Of a stretch of 64,000 bases of DNA, positions 37,007 to 45,503 are shown in pieces. Position 1 is the stretch's first letter; each line of letters begins with the position of its first letter. This DNA comes from JAXLYX01 sp046351215. Its GTDB lineage: Bacteria > Myxococcota_A > Polyangia > Polyangiales > Houyiibacteriaceae. The notes below the pieces were generated by a model. It saw nothing but the letters and a program-made list of their open reading frames with translations, ran no database searches and was not told the origin of the DNA. The position numbers and the translations under genes were made by a program. The DNA lies in the NCBI GenBank assembly GCA_046351215.1, contig JAXLYX010000006.1:1-64000 (forward strand), given 5' to 3'.

Positions 37007-37351
37007 GTGTACGTATGGCTTTCGTTGGTGAGTGTGCCGTCGTACAGCACGGACGAGGCACTCCAATTCGTCAGGAGGCTCATAGCGCGAGAGGACCTCG
37101 CGCCCACGCATTGGGGCGAGTCGGGGAACCTCCGGAACGAGTTTGCGATGGAGTCGTTTAGCTCCTTCTTGCGGGACCTGGACCCGCGCGATCCTGACCG
37201 GTGCTGGCAACCATCACTTCGCCGCGTCACGGGCCTGCGCTACCTGTTCACATGGGTCGCGTCCGAGTGGAAGACGGGATGTCGGCTCTCCCTCTCCGTC
37301 GTGATCCCCCGTCGCGTTCGTCCCGATCTGGGCGCCCGTTGGATGGCGTGA
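37007..37351 (+). CDS. Small unrecognised protein, possibly the 5' part of a disrupted immunity gene
   Basis: The product has 114 residues from GTG 37007, which follows GGGGAG. The sequence VPSYSTDEALQFVRRL, THWGESGNLRNEF and WQPSLRRVTGLRYLFTWV looks like the N-terminal half of a larger soluble protein. The three-gene transposon lies immediately downstream, and an immunity-like C-terminal sequence follows that element at 40470-40994. The idea that the transposon split one gene is an inference; the junctions were not resolved. Confidence 0.4.
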   Translation: MYVWLSLVSVPSYSTDEALQFVRRLIAREDLAPTHWGESGNLRNEFAMESFSSFLRDLDPRDPDRCWQPSLRRVTGLRYLFTWVASEWKTGCRLSLSVVIPRRVRPDLGARWMA

Positions 37352-37434
37352 AGCGTGCCGACAATCCGGGATGCGCTGCCGGGAATTGAGCCCGCGAGGC
37401 CCCATCGTCGGAAGATCGGGTCCTCGAAAGGATT

Positions 37435-37465
37435 GAGCCCGAGCGACTGATCCTCGCTCGGGCTC
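37435..37465. repeat. 12-bp inverted repeat near transposon left end
   Basis: GAGCCCGAGCGA and its exact complement TCGCTCGGGCTC are separated by seven bases. The repeat lies just upstream of the first transposon gene and could be a terminator blocking read-through into the element, or part of its end. Confidence 0.55.
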
Positions 37466-37466
37466 G

Positions 37467-38045
37467 TTGTCGACGGTGCAGATACTCTCGAAAGGAACTG
37501 TCGCCGACGAGGCGTACGTTAGCGGACGCGCGTGGGAGCGCGCAATTCTCGTCGCGTGTCCCCTGCATCCCGAAGGCGGTTGCGGAGTGCAGCGGCTCGG
37601 GAGCTACCCCCGGGTGTGGCCTGCTGGATGCCGGATTCCGCGCTTCTACTGTCCGGTGGCTCGAGTCTCGATCAGCCTGCTGCCGGAGTCGCTGGCGGCC
37701 GGCATCCGGGGCTCCCTCGACGCGGTCGAGCGCGCCGCGGAGCAGGTGGAGACTCTCGGGATCACAGCGGCCGTGGACGAGGTGCACCCAGCCGACGCGC
37801 CGAACGTGATCGGCCTCGCCGGTGCGATCCGGTCGCTCCGTCGACGGGCACGATGGGTGCGCGCGGTTCTCGTCGCGGTCGTCACGCTGATGCCGGAGCT
37901 CTTCCTCGGCATCGCGCCCACGATGACGGCGATGCGGGCCGCGTTCGTGGAAGGTTCGGTGCTCGTCGCACTGCGCCACTTGGTCGAGCGGCACCTCCCG
38001 TCGCTTCCCTTTCCCTTCGGATTCCGCCGCCGGTGGAGCACGTGA
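37467..38045 (+). CDS. Transposon accessory protein with CxxHPxGGC-type cysteine motif
   Basis: The product has 192 residues. Near the N-terminus is CPLHPEGGCGVQR followed by PRFYCPVARVSISLLPE, a pattern seen in small proteins accompanying this transposase/ATPase pair and plausibly a zinc-binding or DNA-recognition module. The rest is helical and Arg/Ala-rich (RSLRRRARWVRAVLVAVV). The ATG or an alternative start near 37467 is tentative. The molecular role is unknown. Confidence 0.5.
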   Translation: MSTVQILSKGTVADEAYVSGRAWERAILVACPLHPEGGCGVQRLGSYPRVWPAGCRIPRFYCPVARVSISLLPESLAAGIRGSLDAVERAAEQVETLGITAAVDEVHPADAPNVIGLAGAIRSLRRRARWVRAVLVAVVTLMPELFLGIAPTMTAMRAAFVEGSVLVALRHLVERHLPSLPFPFGFRRRWST

Positions 38046-38163
38046 AGGGAGCTCGCTAGCGGCGGTCCACACGACATGGGGCCTGTCGGCAACGAGGAGG
38101 TCCGCGAGCTTCGCCTCGAGGACGCACGGAACGGATCCGTCGCGTCGCTTCGAGGAGAAGCCC

Positions 38164-39567
38164 ATGGACCCGACTCAGACCATCGACCCGTACCTGCGCT
38201 CCGATGCAGCCGCGGAGCTGCGCCAGCAGGTCGCCTTGTTCCGCTACGGCGTGATCGCCGATCTCGCGCACCTCTCGATGCGGCATCGAGGTCTCTACAA
38301 GCTGCTCGAGGAGAAGGCTGCTCGCGAGTACGAGATCCCAGGATCCCTTCGCCGACGCGTTGCCGCCGAAACGATCCGGGGATGGCTCCGCGACTACCGG
38401 CGCGGTGGCTTCGAGGCGCTCGTCCCCAAGGTTCGTGCCGACGCGGGGAGCGCGCGTTCGATCCCCGCCGAGGTCGTCGACGTGCTCTGTCACGTCAAGG
38501 ACGAGCACCCGGACCTCAGCGTGCCGCTCGTGATTGCGTTCGTCCGCAAGGAACACGGCGATCTCGTCCCGGCCGAGCTGCCCCTTCCGGAGTCGACGGT
38601 CCATCGTCTGCTCGCGCGTCGCGGGCTGACGAAGAAGCGCAAGGCAGACGACGGTACGAGCAAGGACCGCCGCCGCTTCGAGTTCGCGGAGGCCGGCGAC
38701 CTGTGGACGAGCGACGTGATGTACGGGCCCAAGCTCCGCATCGACGGGAAGCTCCGTCAGACCTACCTCATCGCCTTCCTCGACGACGCGACGCGGATCG
38801 TCCCGTATGCCTCGTTCACTCTCTCAGAGGGCACGACGGCGTATCTCGGCGTGCTCGAACAGGCCATCCGCCGACGAGGCATCCCGAAGCGGCTCTACGT
38901 CGACAACGGAGCTGCGTTTCGCAGCAAGCACCTCGGCCTGGTCTGCGCGAAGCTCGGCATCGCGCTCATCCACGCCCGACCGTACACGCCGCAGGGGAAG
39001 GGCAAGATCGAGCGCTGGTTCCGCACCGTGCGGATGCAGTTCCTCCCGGTGATGGCGCTCGAGAAGTCGACGAGCCTCGAGCAGCTCAACCGCGCGCTCG
39101 CCGCGTGGATCGAGGGCGACTACCACCACGCCGAGCACAAGGGACTCGACGGCGAGACACCCGCGAGCCGATGGGCCTGCCGCTCCGAAGGGGTCCGGCT
39201 TCCCGACTCCGACGTCGGTCAGGTCTTCCTCGCCGAGCAGAACCGGAACGTGCAGAAGGATCGAACGGTGACGCTCGATGGCGTCGCGTACGAGGTCGAC
39301 GCGGCGCTCGTCGGCGAGCGCGTCCTGCTCCGCTACGACGCAAGCCGCGCCCCCCACAAGCGCACCGTCGAGGTCTGGCATCGTGGCGTGCGCATCGAGA
39401 TCGCGAGGCGCGTCGACACCCTCGCCAACTGCTTCGTCAAGCGCAACGGCACCACGAAGAACATCGAGTTCGCCGCCACTAGTAGCGACGCCGACGTCGA
39501 GGCCGAAGAGGCCCCTCGCGGAAACGCTATGCGGTCGCTCCGCACCACCGACCCCGAGGAGTCCTGA
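38164..39567 (+). CDS. DDE (rve-type) transposase
   Basis: The product has 467 residues. An N-terminal helix-turn-helix region (RRRVAAETIRGWLRDYRRGGF) is followed by the integrase core, with D in WTSDVMYG, D in YVDNGAAF and E in GKGKIERWFR. A Mu-type beta-barrel C-terminus contains VLLRYDASRAPHKRTVEVWH. All three catalytic residues are present. The stop overlaps the ATPase start (TGATG), so the two are coupled. Confidence 0.88.
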   Translation: MDPTQTIDPYLRSDAAAELRQQVALFRYGVIADLAHLSMRHRGLYKLLEEKAAREYEIPGSLRRRVAAETIRGWLRDYRRGGFEALVPKVRADAGSARSIPAEVVDVLCHVKDEHPDLSVPLVIAFVRKEHGDLVPAELPLPESTVHRLLARRGLTKKRKADDGTSKDRRRFEFAEAGDLWTSDVMYGPKLRIDGKLRQTYLIAFLDDATRIVPYASFTLSEGTTAYLGVLEQAIRRRGIPKRLYVDNGAAFRSKHLGLVCAKLGIALIHARPYTPQGKGKIERWFRTVRMQFLPVMALEKSTSLEQLNRALAAWIEGDYHHAEHKGLDGETPASRWACRSEGVRLPDSDVGQVFLAEQNRNVQKDRTVTLDGVAYEVDAALVGERVLLRYDASRAPHKRTVEVWHRGVRIEIARRVDTLANCFVKRNGTTKNIEFAATSSDADVEAEEAPRGNAMRSLRTTDPEES

Positions 39568-40364
39568 TGTACCGCAAGCACTTCGCGCTCACGCGACACC
39601 CCTTCGACAAGGACCTTGCCGCCGATGACCTCTTCGAGTCCGCGTCTCTCGACGAGCTCTCGATGCGTCTGCGGCATCTGGTCGAGATGCGAGGCATCGG
39701 TCTCGTCACCGGCGACAGCGGCTCCGGAAAGACCACCACGTGCCGGCGCCTCGTCGCGGGACTGCACGCGGGACTCTACCGCGTCCTCTACACCTCGATG
39801 ACGACGGGCAACGCCATGGACCTCTACAAATCGATCGCGTGGGAGCTCGGGCTGCCGACCGAACGCAACCGCGCTGCGCTCTTCCGCCAGATCCGCGGCG
39901 AGGTCTCGAGGCTCTGCGCCGAGAACCGACTTCGGCCGGTCCTCTTCGTCGACGAGGCCCATCACCTGCGCACCGACCTCCTCGAGGATCTGCGCCTGCT
40001 GACCAACTACGAGATGGACTCGGAGAACCGACTCACGCTCGTGCTCGTCGGGCACCCGGAGCTGCGGCGCCGCATGACCATGGCGGCCCTCGACGCGCTC
40101 GCACAACGAATCGTCGTGAGGGCCACCGTGCGCGGTCTCGCGCGTGACGAGATGGGGCCATACCTCGCCCATCGACTTCGCCTCGCGGGCTGCGAGATTC
40201 CACTCTTCGAGCAGCCCACCGTCGAGGCCATCTACCAGGCCTCGAGCGGCCTCCCTCGAAAGGCCAACGGTCTCGCCCATCACGCTCTGATCGCCGCCGC
40301 GATCGCCAAGGCGAAGTCCATCACCACCGAGCACGTTCAGATCGCCATGCAGGAAGTCGCCTGA
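39567..40364 (+). CDS. Transposition AAA ATPase (ExeA/TniB-like)
   Basis: The product has 265 residues. Walker A is GDSGSGKTT, Walker B is PVLFVDEAHH, and VLVGHPELRRRM forms the sensor region, the typical ExeA/TniB arrangement. It probably chooses the target and stimulates the transposase. The start MYRKHFALTRHPFDKD is characteristic of this family. The gene is intact. Confidence 0.85.
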   Translation: MYRKHFALTRHPFDKDLAADDLFESASLDELSMRLRHLVEMRGIGLVTGDSGSGKTTTCRRLVAGLHAGLYRVLYTSMTTGNAMDLYKSIAWELGLPTERNRAALFRQIRGEVSRLCAENRLRPVLFVDEAHHLRTDLLEDLRLLTNYEMDSENRLTLVLVGHPELRRRMTMAALDALAQRIVVRATVRGLARDEMGPYLAHRLRLAGCEIPLFEQPTVEAIYQASSGLPRKANGLAHHALIAAAIAKAKSITTEHVQIAMQEVA

Positions 40365-40385
40365 CGAAGATCCAGTCCTCGCGCC

Positions 40386-40426
40386 GACGCCGGCGTGCAC
40401 GGGTTCATCCCGCGTGCGCCGGCGTC
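40386..40426 (+). terminator. GC hairpin after transposon ATPase
   Basis: The arms GACGCCGGCG (40386-40395) and CGCCGGCGTC (40417-40426) are exactly complementary, with partly paired bases inside. There is no T-tract. The hairpin is placed to end the transposon transcript. Confidence 0.45.
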
Positions 40427-40469
40427 TCGCTTTCCGTCCCTGCTTCCCGCCGACGGAGACGGGAGACCA

Positions 40470-40994
40470 ATGCGAGAGAATCACGCGGTCGCGTCACGAG
40501 GGAGCGTGAGCGATTGCCGGTGGCATAGCGTGGGGGACGACACGGGATGGATCGAAGGATCGTCGCAGCCTCCTGTCGGAGCCGACGGGCTGGCCGGTTG
40601 GTACGAGCTCGCCTCGACCGTCGCGTCGAGCGTTCGGGTGGATGTCGGCATGGCAGTCACCATTCCCGATGGTCCCTCGGCATTCGGGGACCTGCAGGGC
40701 ATCCACCCTGAGCTGGTTCCCCAGCTTGGGATCCGAGGGCTATTCGCGCGAAACTTCTTCGGTCCCCGTGTCTTCGAGCGTTACGGGGATGTGAGAGCGT
40801 TCGAAGACGTCGGCTGCGTCCTGACCACGCTGTCCAACGGGGTGGTGCAGCTGGACCTGGACTCCATGCCGTGGGCGGCGGGCGCGGAGACGTTGCTTTC
40901 GCGCCGGCGTGCGGCCGAAGCGATCGTAGACGCGTGGGGGTGTCTGTCGGTGGAGGGCCGGCCCGCTCCGCGGTGGCGCTCGCTGTTCGTCTAG
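40470..40994 (+). CDS. Immunity-like protein or 3' part of a disrupted gene
   Basis: The product has 174 residues from ATG 40470, which has GGGAG upstream. The C-terminal half (GLFARNFFGPRVFERYGD, LSNGVVQLDLDSMPW) resembles the ends of alpha/beta immunity proteins, while the first ~45 residues look atypical and may be transposon-derived. It could be the remainder of the gene starting at 37007. Not assigned to a family. Confidence 0.4.
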   Translation: MRENHAVASRGSVSDCRWHSVGDDTGWIEGSSQPPVGADGLAGWYELASTVASSVRVDVGMAVTIPDGPSAFGDLQGIHPELVPQLGIRGLFARNFFGPRVFERYGDVRAFEDVGCVLTTLSNGVVQLDLDSMPWAAGAETLLSRRRAAEAIVDAWGCLSVEGRPAPRWRSLFV

Positions 40995-41155
40995 GTCCCG
41001 TCCGTGGGCGCGCTGCAGCGCACCACACGGCGCGCCGAACGGCCGACTGCTGACCCAACGTCGCAGGCGACCGCCGACGTGCCGTCGCAGCGATCTCGGT
41101 CGTTGGCTTCGGTGAGGTCGTCGGGACCAGGCTGCGGTCGTAGCCGTGCGACACG
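40995..41155. other. Non-coding gap before cassette F
   Basis: About 160 bases have no supported gene, promoter or repeat. Confidence 0.4.
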
Positions 41156-42562
41156 ATGGGCGAGGGCGACCTCGTCGAGCGCCGGGACAACACGCAGGGG
41201 AGCACTCGCTACGCGTACGATGCGGCGCATCGGTTGACGCACGTCCTGACGCCGCAGGGGCAGGTCGAGGAGTACGAGTACGACGCAGGCGACAACCTCG
41301 TGCGTGCTCCGCGTCTGTCGGAAGGCGCGCTCGAGACGCTTCGGGCGTCGGCGCCGCCTTCGCTCTACACGCTCGACGCGGGCCGCGTGGCGATGACGAG
41401 CGGCAACCGGCTCCATCGTGCGAACGGAGCGCGATTCCACTACGACGATCGCGATCACGTGGTGGCCCGCGAGGGCGCGCACGGCGTGACGTACTACCTG
41501 CGCGACTCGGCAGACCAGCTCGTGAAGATCGACGCGCCGGAGCTCGCATGGACGGCGACGTACGACCCTCTCGGCCGCCGCACGTCGAAGACGGTGAACG
41601 GGGCGACGACGACGTACCACTGGGACGACGACCGCCTCTCGGCGGAGGTCTTCCCGGACGGGCGCCTCCGCGTCTACGTGTATCCGGACGCGCTCGCGAT
41701 CGTGCCGACGATGTTCGTCGACTACGCGTCGACGTCGGCGGAGCCCGAGACGGGGCGGCCCTACTACGTGGTGACGAACCACCAGGGCGCGACGGAGCTC
41801 GTGCTCGACGCGCAGGGGACGGCCGTGTGGCGCGCGCGCCTCGATCCCTACGGCACGGCGCACGTCGAGGTCGGGGCGGACTTCCACCAGCCCTTGCGCT
41901 GGCCCGGGCACTTCCACGACTCGGAGACGGGCCTCCACTACAACCGCTTCCGCTACCACGACCCCACGCTCGGTCGCTACCTCGAGTCGGATCCGCTCGG
42001 CATCGCGGGCGGCGCGAACGTGTACGCGCCGACGGCGAATCCGCTACGCGACGTGGACCTGCGGGGGCTCGCGTCGAAGTGCCCGAACCACGTCGATTGT
42101 CCGGACAACCCGGCGAACCGCAAGAAGCAGAGGGTCGCGGCGGAGAGCAACGAAGCGCCCGATGGTGGCCGGGACCGGAGGCGTCCAGACCTCGATGGGA
42201 TGAGCGATGCTCAGCTCCGGAATCACTGCGAACGGCGCGCTGCTGAGCTCCAGGCTGCGATGGAGCGGTCCAATCCTCGGGCCGCGCAACATGTCACGCT
42301 GGCCGTCGGTGTTGTACAAGGGCGAGATGGCACTCGACGCGTCGTCGTGACCACGAGCAGCGACGGTCAGACCGTTCCCCGTTCCGTACGTCGCTCCATG
42401 GCACGCAACGGTGAGACGCTTCGCCCCACGTCACCGACTCTACGTCGGAGGCGCGAGGCCAATCCCGACTTCGACCCCTCGCGGCCAGCACACCCGCGAG
42501 ACAACCCGAGAACGACCTCGCGGACGGTGCTAGGAACCTCGGACGTGTTCCCGAGAGCATGA
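41156..42562 (+). CDS. Cassette F: orphan RHS C-terminal protein, different core lineage, deaminase-like tail
   Basis: A frame of 468 residues begins inside the RHS core at GEGDLVERRDNTQG; the ATG at 41156 may be fortuitous and has no clear ribosome site. YD repeats and the core end (GLHYNRFRYHDPTLGRYLESD, GGANVYAPTANPLRDVDLRGL) differ clearly from cassette A. The tail (residues about 320-468) has LRNHCERRAAELQAAM and HVTLAVGVVQGRDGTRRVVVTTSSDG, which resembles YwqJ-type nucleic-acid deaminases. The expected HAE catalytic motif is not in this frame. ENDLADGARNLG, which normally follows it, can be read in another frame near 42510, so the tip may be frameshifted. Confidence 0.6.
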   Translation: MGEGDLVERRDNTQGSTRYAYDAAHRLTHVLTPQGQVEEYEYDAGDNLVRAPRLSEGALETLRASAPPSLYTLDAGRVAMTSGNRLHRANGARFHYDDRDHVVAREGAHGVTYYLRDSADQLVKIDAPELAWTATYDPLGRRTSKTVNGATTTYHWDDDRLSAEVFPDGRLRVYVYPDALAIVPTMFVDYASTSAEPETGRPYYVVTNHQGATELVLDAQGTAVWRARLDPYGTAHVEVGADFHQPLRWPGHFHDSETGLHYNRFRYHDPTLGRYLESDPLGIAGGANVYAPTANPLRDVDLRGLASKCPNHVDCPDNPANRKKQRVAAESNEAPDGGRDRRRPDLDGMSDAQLRNHCERRAAELQAAMERSNPRAAQHVTLAVGVVQGRDGTRRVVVTTSSDGQTVPRSVRRSMARNGETLRPTSPTLRRRREANPDFDPSRPAHPRDNPRTTSRTVLGTSDVFPRA

Positions 42563-42575
42563 GAGGAGGCTGAGG

Positions 42576-43178
42576 ATGGCGCTGGACCTGAACGAGTACG
42601 ACGAGAGCGTTCGGCAAGAGTGCGAGGGGATGGCGCCTCGGAACCTGATCAGCTTCTGCTGTGTGGCGTGCGAGCGGGTTCTTCCCCTCTACAAGGCGTA
42701 CCGAGAGGGGTCGGATTGGCGCAGCGTGGACCGTTGCCTCGAGGTCGGGTGGGCGTTCGTCAGGGGCAAGAAGGTGAAGCTTCCGAAGCCGCTCTGGGAT
42801 TCGGTCCGCGAGGGGACCGGTTTCTACTACTACGAAGGCTATCCGCTGCTCTTGTTCGCAACGGCCGGAGGGACGGATCTGCTGCGTGCGCTCAAGGAAC
42901 CGGAGAGCGACTACGCGACGATCAATGCGGCTCGACTGGCCAGGAAAGTGATACGTGCCGCCGAGGAGGTGGACGCGGTGCTGACCCTAGCGGGTTCGGC
43001 CGCGGCCGGCAGCGCGGTGGCGGAGGAATCGGAGTGGCTGAGGCGCACCATCGCGGCGGCGAAGGAAGGTCCGCTCGAGCCTCTCGGGATCGACCTCGAG
43101 AGCAAGAAGGGCCTGCCCGGGTGGTGGGACGCGCTGGCGGGGTGCCGCGAGCCTGTGCGGAAGGTGAAGCTCGACTGA
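42576..43178 (+). CDS. Candidate immunity protein of cassette F (first of a paralogous pair)
   Basis: The product has 200 residues, starting 13 bases after cassette F behind GAGGAGG. It is all-helical, with ISFCCVACERVLPLYKAYREG and LEVGWAFVRGKK, a pattern of helical immunity proteins that keep a C-x-R-x-L-P-x-Y-type core. The next gene has the same layout. Probably cytoplasmic. Confidence 0.55.
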   Translation: MALDLNEYDESVRQECEGMAPRNLISFCCVACERVLPLYKAYREGSDWRSVDRCLEVGWAFVRGKKVKLPKPLWDSVREGTGFYYYEGYPLLLFATAGGTDLLRALKEPESDYATINAARLARKVIRAAEEVDAVLTLAGSAAAGSAVAEESEWLRRTIAAAKEGPLEPLGIDLESKKGLPGWWDALAGCREPVRKVKLD

Positions 43179-43194
43179 GCGAACGAGGTGGGAC

Positions 43195-43758
43195 GTGGAC
43201 GATATCGATGAGTTGGTGGCGTTGTTGCTGCCGGTGGCGGATCGTGTTCGAGCGGCGGTGGCATGCGCGTGCGCTTCACGTTTGCTCCCGATCTACGACG
43301 CTCATGGGTCGGGCGATGCGAGGGTCCTGAAGCATGCCCTCGAGGGGGCATGGGCGTGGGCGCAGGGCGGGAGCGTACCGAGCGATCTGGAGGCGTCGGC
43401 CGAGACGGTCGAAGAGTATGTGGAGGCGCACTACGAAGAGGAGGACGAGCTCCTCGCCTCCGTGGCGAATGCCGTTCGGATGGCGCTCGCCGTCGTAGAG
43501 GCCGAGGGTGACACCGATGCCTCGGCTCTCGAGGCCGCGCGCACGCTCGTGCTCGACGCGGACCTCTCGGACATGGTGGACGGAGTGCTCGCGGACGCCG
43601 GGGCCTCGACGACGGCCGACGCCGAAGAGGAGGCGTGGCGTGAGAGGATCGTCGAGCTGGCCCGACGTTGGCGCGGCCCGGTGGACCGGACGAAGTTCGA
43701 AGGGGCGTCGAGTCCTCCGAGCTGGATGCCGGACTTCGTTGCGGCGTACGGCGGCTAG
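43195..43758 (+). CDS. Candidate immunity protein, paralog of the preceding gene
   Basis: The product has 187 residues from GTG 43195. ACACASRLLPIYDAHG followed by LEGAWAWAQGG aligns with the previous gene's ACERVLPLYKAYREG and LEVGWAFVRGK, so the two are diverged tandem duplicates. It is helical, acidic and without membrane segments. Two immunity paralogs behind one tip may protect against different tip variants. Confidence 0.55.
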   Translation: MDDIDELVALLLPVADRVRAAVACACASRLLPIYDAHGSGDARVLKHALEGAWAWAQGGSVPSDLEASAETVEEYVEAHYEEEDELLASVANAVRMALAVVEAEGDTDASALEAARTLVLDADLSDMVDGVLADAGASTTADAEEEAWRERIVELARRWRGPVDRTKFEGASSPPSWMPDFVAAYGG

Positions 43759-43846
43759 AACGCATCTCAGGGCCGCTCGACCGTAAGTCCGCGAGACTCG
43801 ATCGGATTTCGGGAAGGGGATCGACAGAGCCGCGCGAATCCGAGCT

Positions 43847-44340
43847 ATGGTCGTCGTGGACCTGACCGACGCGCAGTGGAAAGCCATCGAGAGCGTGTTG
43901 CCTGAAGAGGAGCGCAATCGAACCGGGCCGCAGGGTGGCCGTCCGTATCGCGATCCTCGTGACGTGCTGAACGGCGTGCTCTGGGTGCTTCGTACGGGAG
44001 CGCCGTGGGCCGACATGCTGCACGTTAGCGGCCCTATCAGACGTGCCATCGTAGGTACCAGCGGTGGGTGGAAGACGGCTCCCTGCATCGCCTCCTGACC
44101 GTGATCGCGGAAGACCTCCGCGATCGCGGCAAGGTGGGCCTGACCGAGGCGTACATCGATGGCTCCCACGCGGGTGCCAAAAGGGGGGCCTTGATGTTGG
44201 GATCCGTCGCCGCGGCAAGGCGACCAAGATCATGGCAGTGGCAGACCGCCGTGGCCTTCCTGTCGCCGTCTGGGTTGCAAGGGGTGAGCGAGCTGAGTGC
44301 CAGCTCGCATGCCTCGTCATCCTCTCGAGGAGGTTGTGAG
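43847..44340 (+). pseudogene. IS5-family transposase remnant
   Basis: The first 60 residues (DLTDAQWKAIESVLPEEE, DVLNGVLWVLRTGAPWADM) are a typical IS5/DUF4096 N-terminus. The frame shifts near 44030 into YQTCHRRYQRWVEDGSLHRLL, then again near 44180 into GLDVGIRRRGKATKIMAVADRRG, and the rest is lost. The remnant is inactive, with no clear inverted repeats. Confidence 0.78.
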
Positions 44341-44654
44341 ATGCGTTCTGGCGCCGCTCATCGTGCTGCCCGCAGCCGAGAGGCTCCGCGGCGGCGCTGC
44401 GTCGGCGACCTCGCTTCATTCATGGATTTCCAACCGACGGTGTCTCGAACTCGTTGACACGTTCCGGGGGCATCTACCCTTGTCTCGTGTCCATCCTCGT
44501 GCCTCCTTCCGGCGGCCCGGGAGGGGGTCGGTCTTGCTGTCGCAGGGGGGGCAGTCTTGCTGCCGCTCGACAGTCGTGTTCCTCCTGGCGAACCACCGAC
44601 CGCGGCTCGGACCCGTGCGAGCTACGAGAACAACCCCTGGTAGAATGGTGCCCA
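44341..44654. other. Gap with no supported gene
   Basis: About 310 bases follow the transposase remnant. Nothing beyond possible further decayed IS sequence is seen. Confidence 0.4.
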
Positions 44655-45308
44655 ATGGACCTTCTGGAAGTGCAGGCATTTGCGCGCGAAGCACTCGACG
44701 CTTCCTCGAACGGGCACATCGATGTCCACGTTCGCCAGGTCATGTGGTCGGAGCTCGGCCCGCCGACACCAGACCGCCATCTCGAGCGGGGTGGAACGCT
44801 GTCCGACGCACATCGGGCGAGGACGGTTCTCATGAACGAATGCCTACGGACTGCCTTGGACGACTGGAAATCGGACGCGGCTCGCGCAAGCGAACCCCTT
44901 CTCGACGATCGGGACTCTCCTCCGACGATCGTCGGTCGAGTCGATTCGTGGTTGTCAGGGAAGCTCGCGTTCGACCAACTCAATCGCGATGCTCAGCGAT
45001 TGCAGGACCTCAGCTTCTACTTCTTCGAGCTTCACGAGGAATACCCGAAGGCCGAGCTCATTGCGTCCGCCGCCACGAGCGTCCTCTGGATCGCTGTCTA
45101 TGATCAGGCTTCCGACTACGACGCGGAGTACAGAGAGGAAGACAACGAGGTCTTTCCGGCGGACTTCATGATCGCATGGCTCCGAGCCGGGTGTGCCCCC
45201 TGGGACGAGACAGGCGGTCCAGAGACGGCCGGTCGGAGAGCGAGCTTCTGGCGCTGGTATATCGATGAGCTCTATCCGAAGTGTTGGTCGATATCCCGGC
45301 GAGATTGA
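44655..45308 (+). CDS. Imm5-like immunity protein
   Basis: The product has 217 residues from ATG 44655. Features matching the Imm5 pattern as remembered are the early GHIDVHVRQVMWSELG, the central helices, and the end ADFMIAWLRAGCAPWDE...RRASFWRWYIDELYP. Imm5 proteins guard against polymorphic toxins. The nearest toxin tail (cassette F) is separated by two other immunity genes and an IS remnant, so its partner may have been lost. It is probably an orphan immunity gene. Confidence 0.55.
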   Translation: MDLLEVQAFAREALDASSNGHIDVHVRQVMWSELGPPTPDRHLERGGTLSDAHRARTVLMNECLRTALDDWKSDAARASEPLLDDRDSPPTIVGRVDSWLSGKLAFDQLNRDAQRLQDLSFYFFELHEEYPKAELIASAATSVLWIAVYDQASDYDAEYREEDNEVFPADFMIAWLRAGCAPWDETGGPETAGRRASFWRWYIDELYPKCWSISRRD

Positions 45309-45503
45309 GCGCGAACTGGCGTTCCGGCGCAGTGGTCCGGCCCAACCGGGGGCGTGCTTCGCGCGGTCTGCGTCGGGTGCCGTTCGTGGACGCGCTGCAC
45401 ACGCGATTGCCCCCGGGGGGTACGAGTTCGCGCTCCACCCCTGGCCCGATCGGTGCCTCGATTGCCTCTCGACGTCCGGCTCGCCTTCATGCACTGATTC
45501 GGC
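45309..45503. other. Gap before the second T6SS module
   Basis: 195 bases contain no supported gene. They probably hold the promoter of the 45504 gene, but no motif is clear. Confidence 0.4.

Larger units (their letters stand above)
37467..40364 (+). mobile_element. Three-gene transposon (accessory protein, rve transposase, AAA ATPase)
   Basis: Three co-directional genes form a unit: a cysteine-containing accessory protein, a DDE transposase and an ExeA/TniB-like ATPase coupled by TGATG. The coordinates cover the genes only. Terminal inverted repeats and target duplications could not be identified with confidence; the true ends must lie in 37352-37466 and 40365-40560. Confidence 0.65.

Noticed and set aside
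37357..40533. Possible terminal inverted repeats of the three-gene transposon (TGCCGACAATC and a gapped complement)
   Set aside because: The match needs a gap of three bases and gives no clean target duplication.
44341..44654. Short + strand frames after the IS5 remnant
   Set aside because: No ribosome site, no motif, and composition consistent with decayed transposon DNA.
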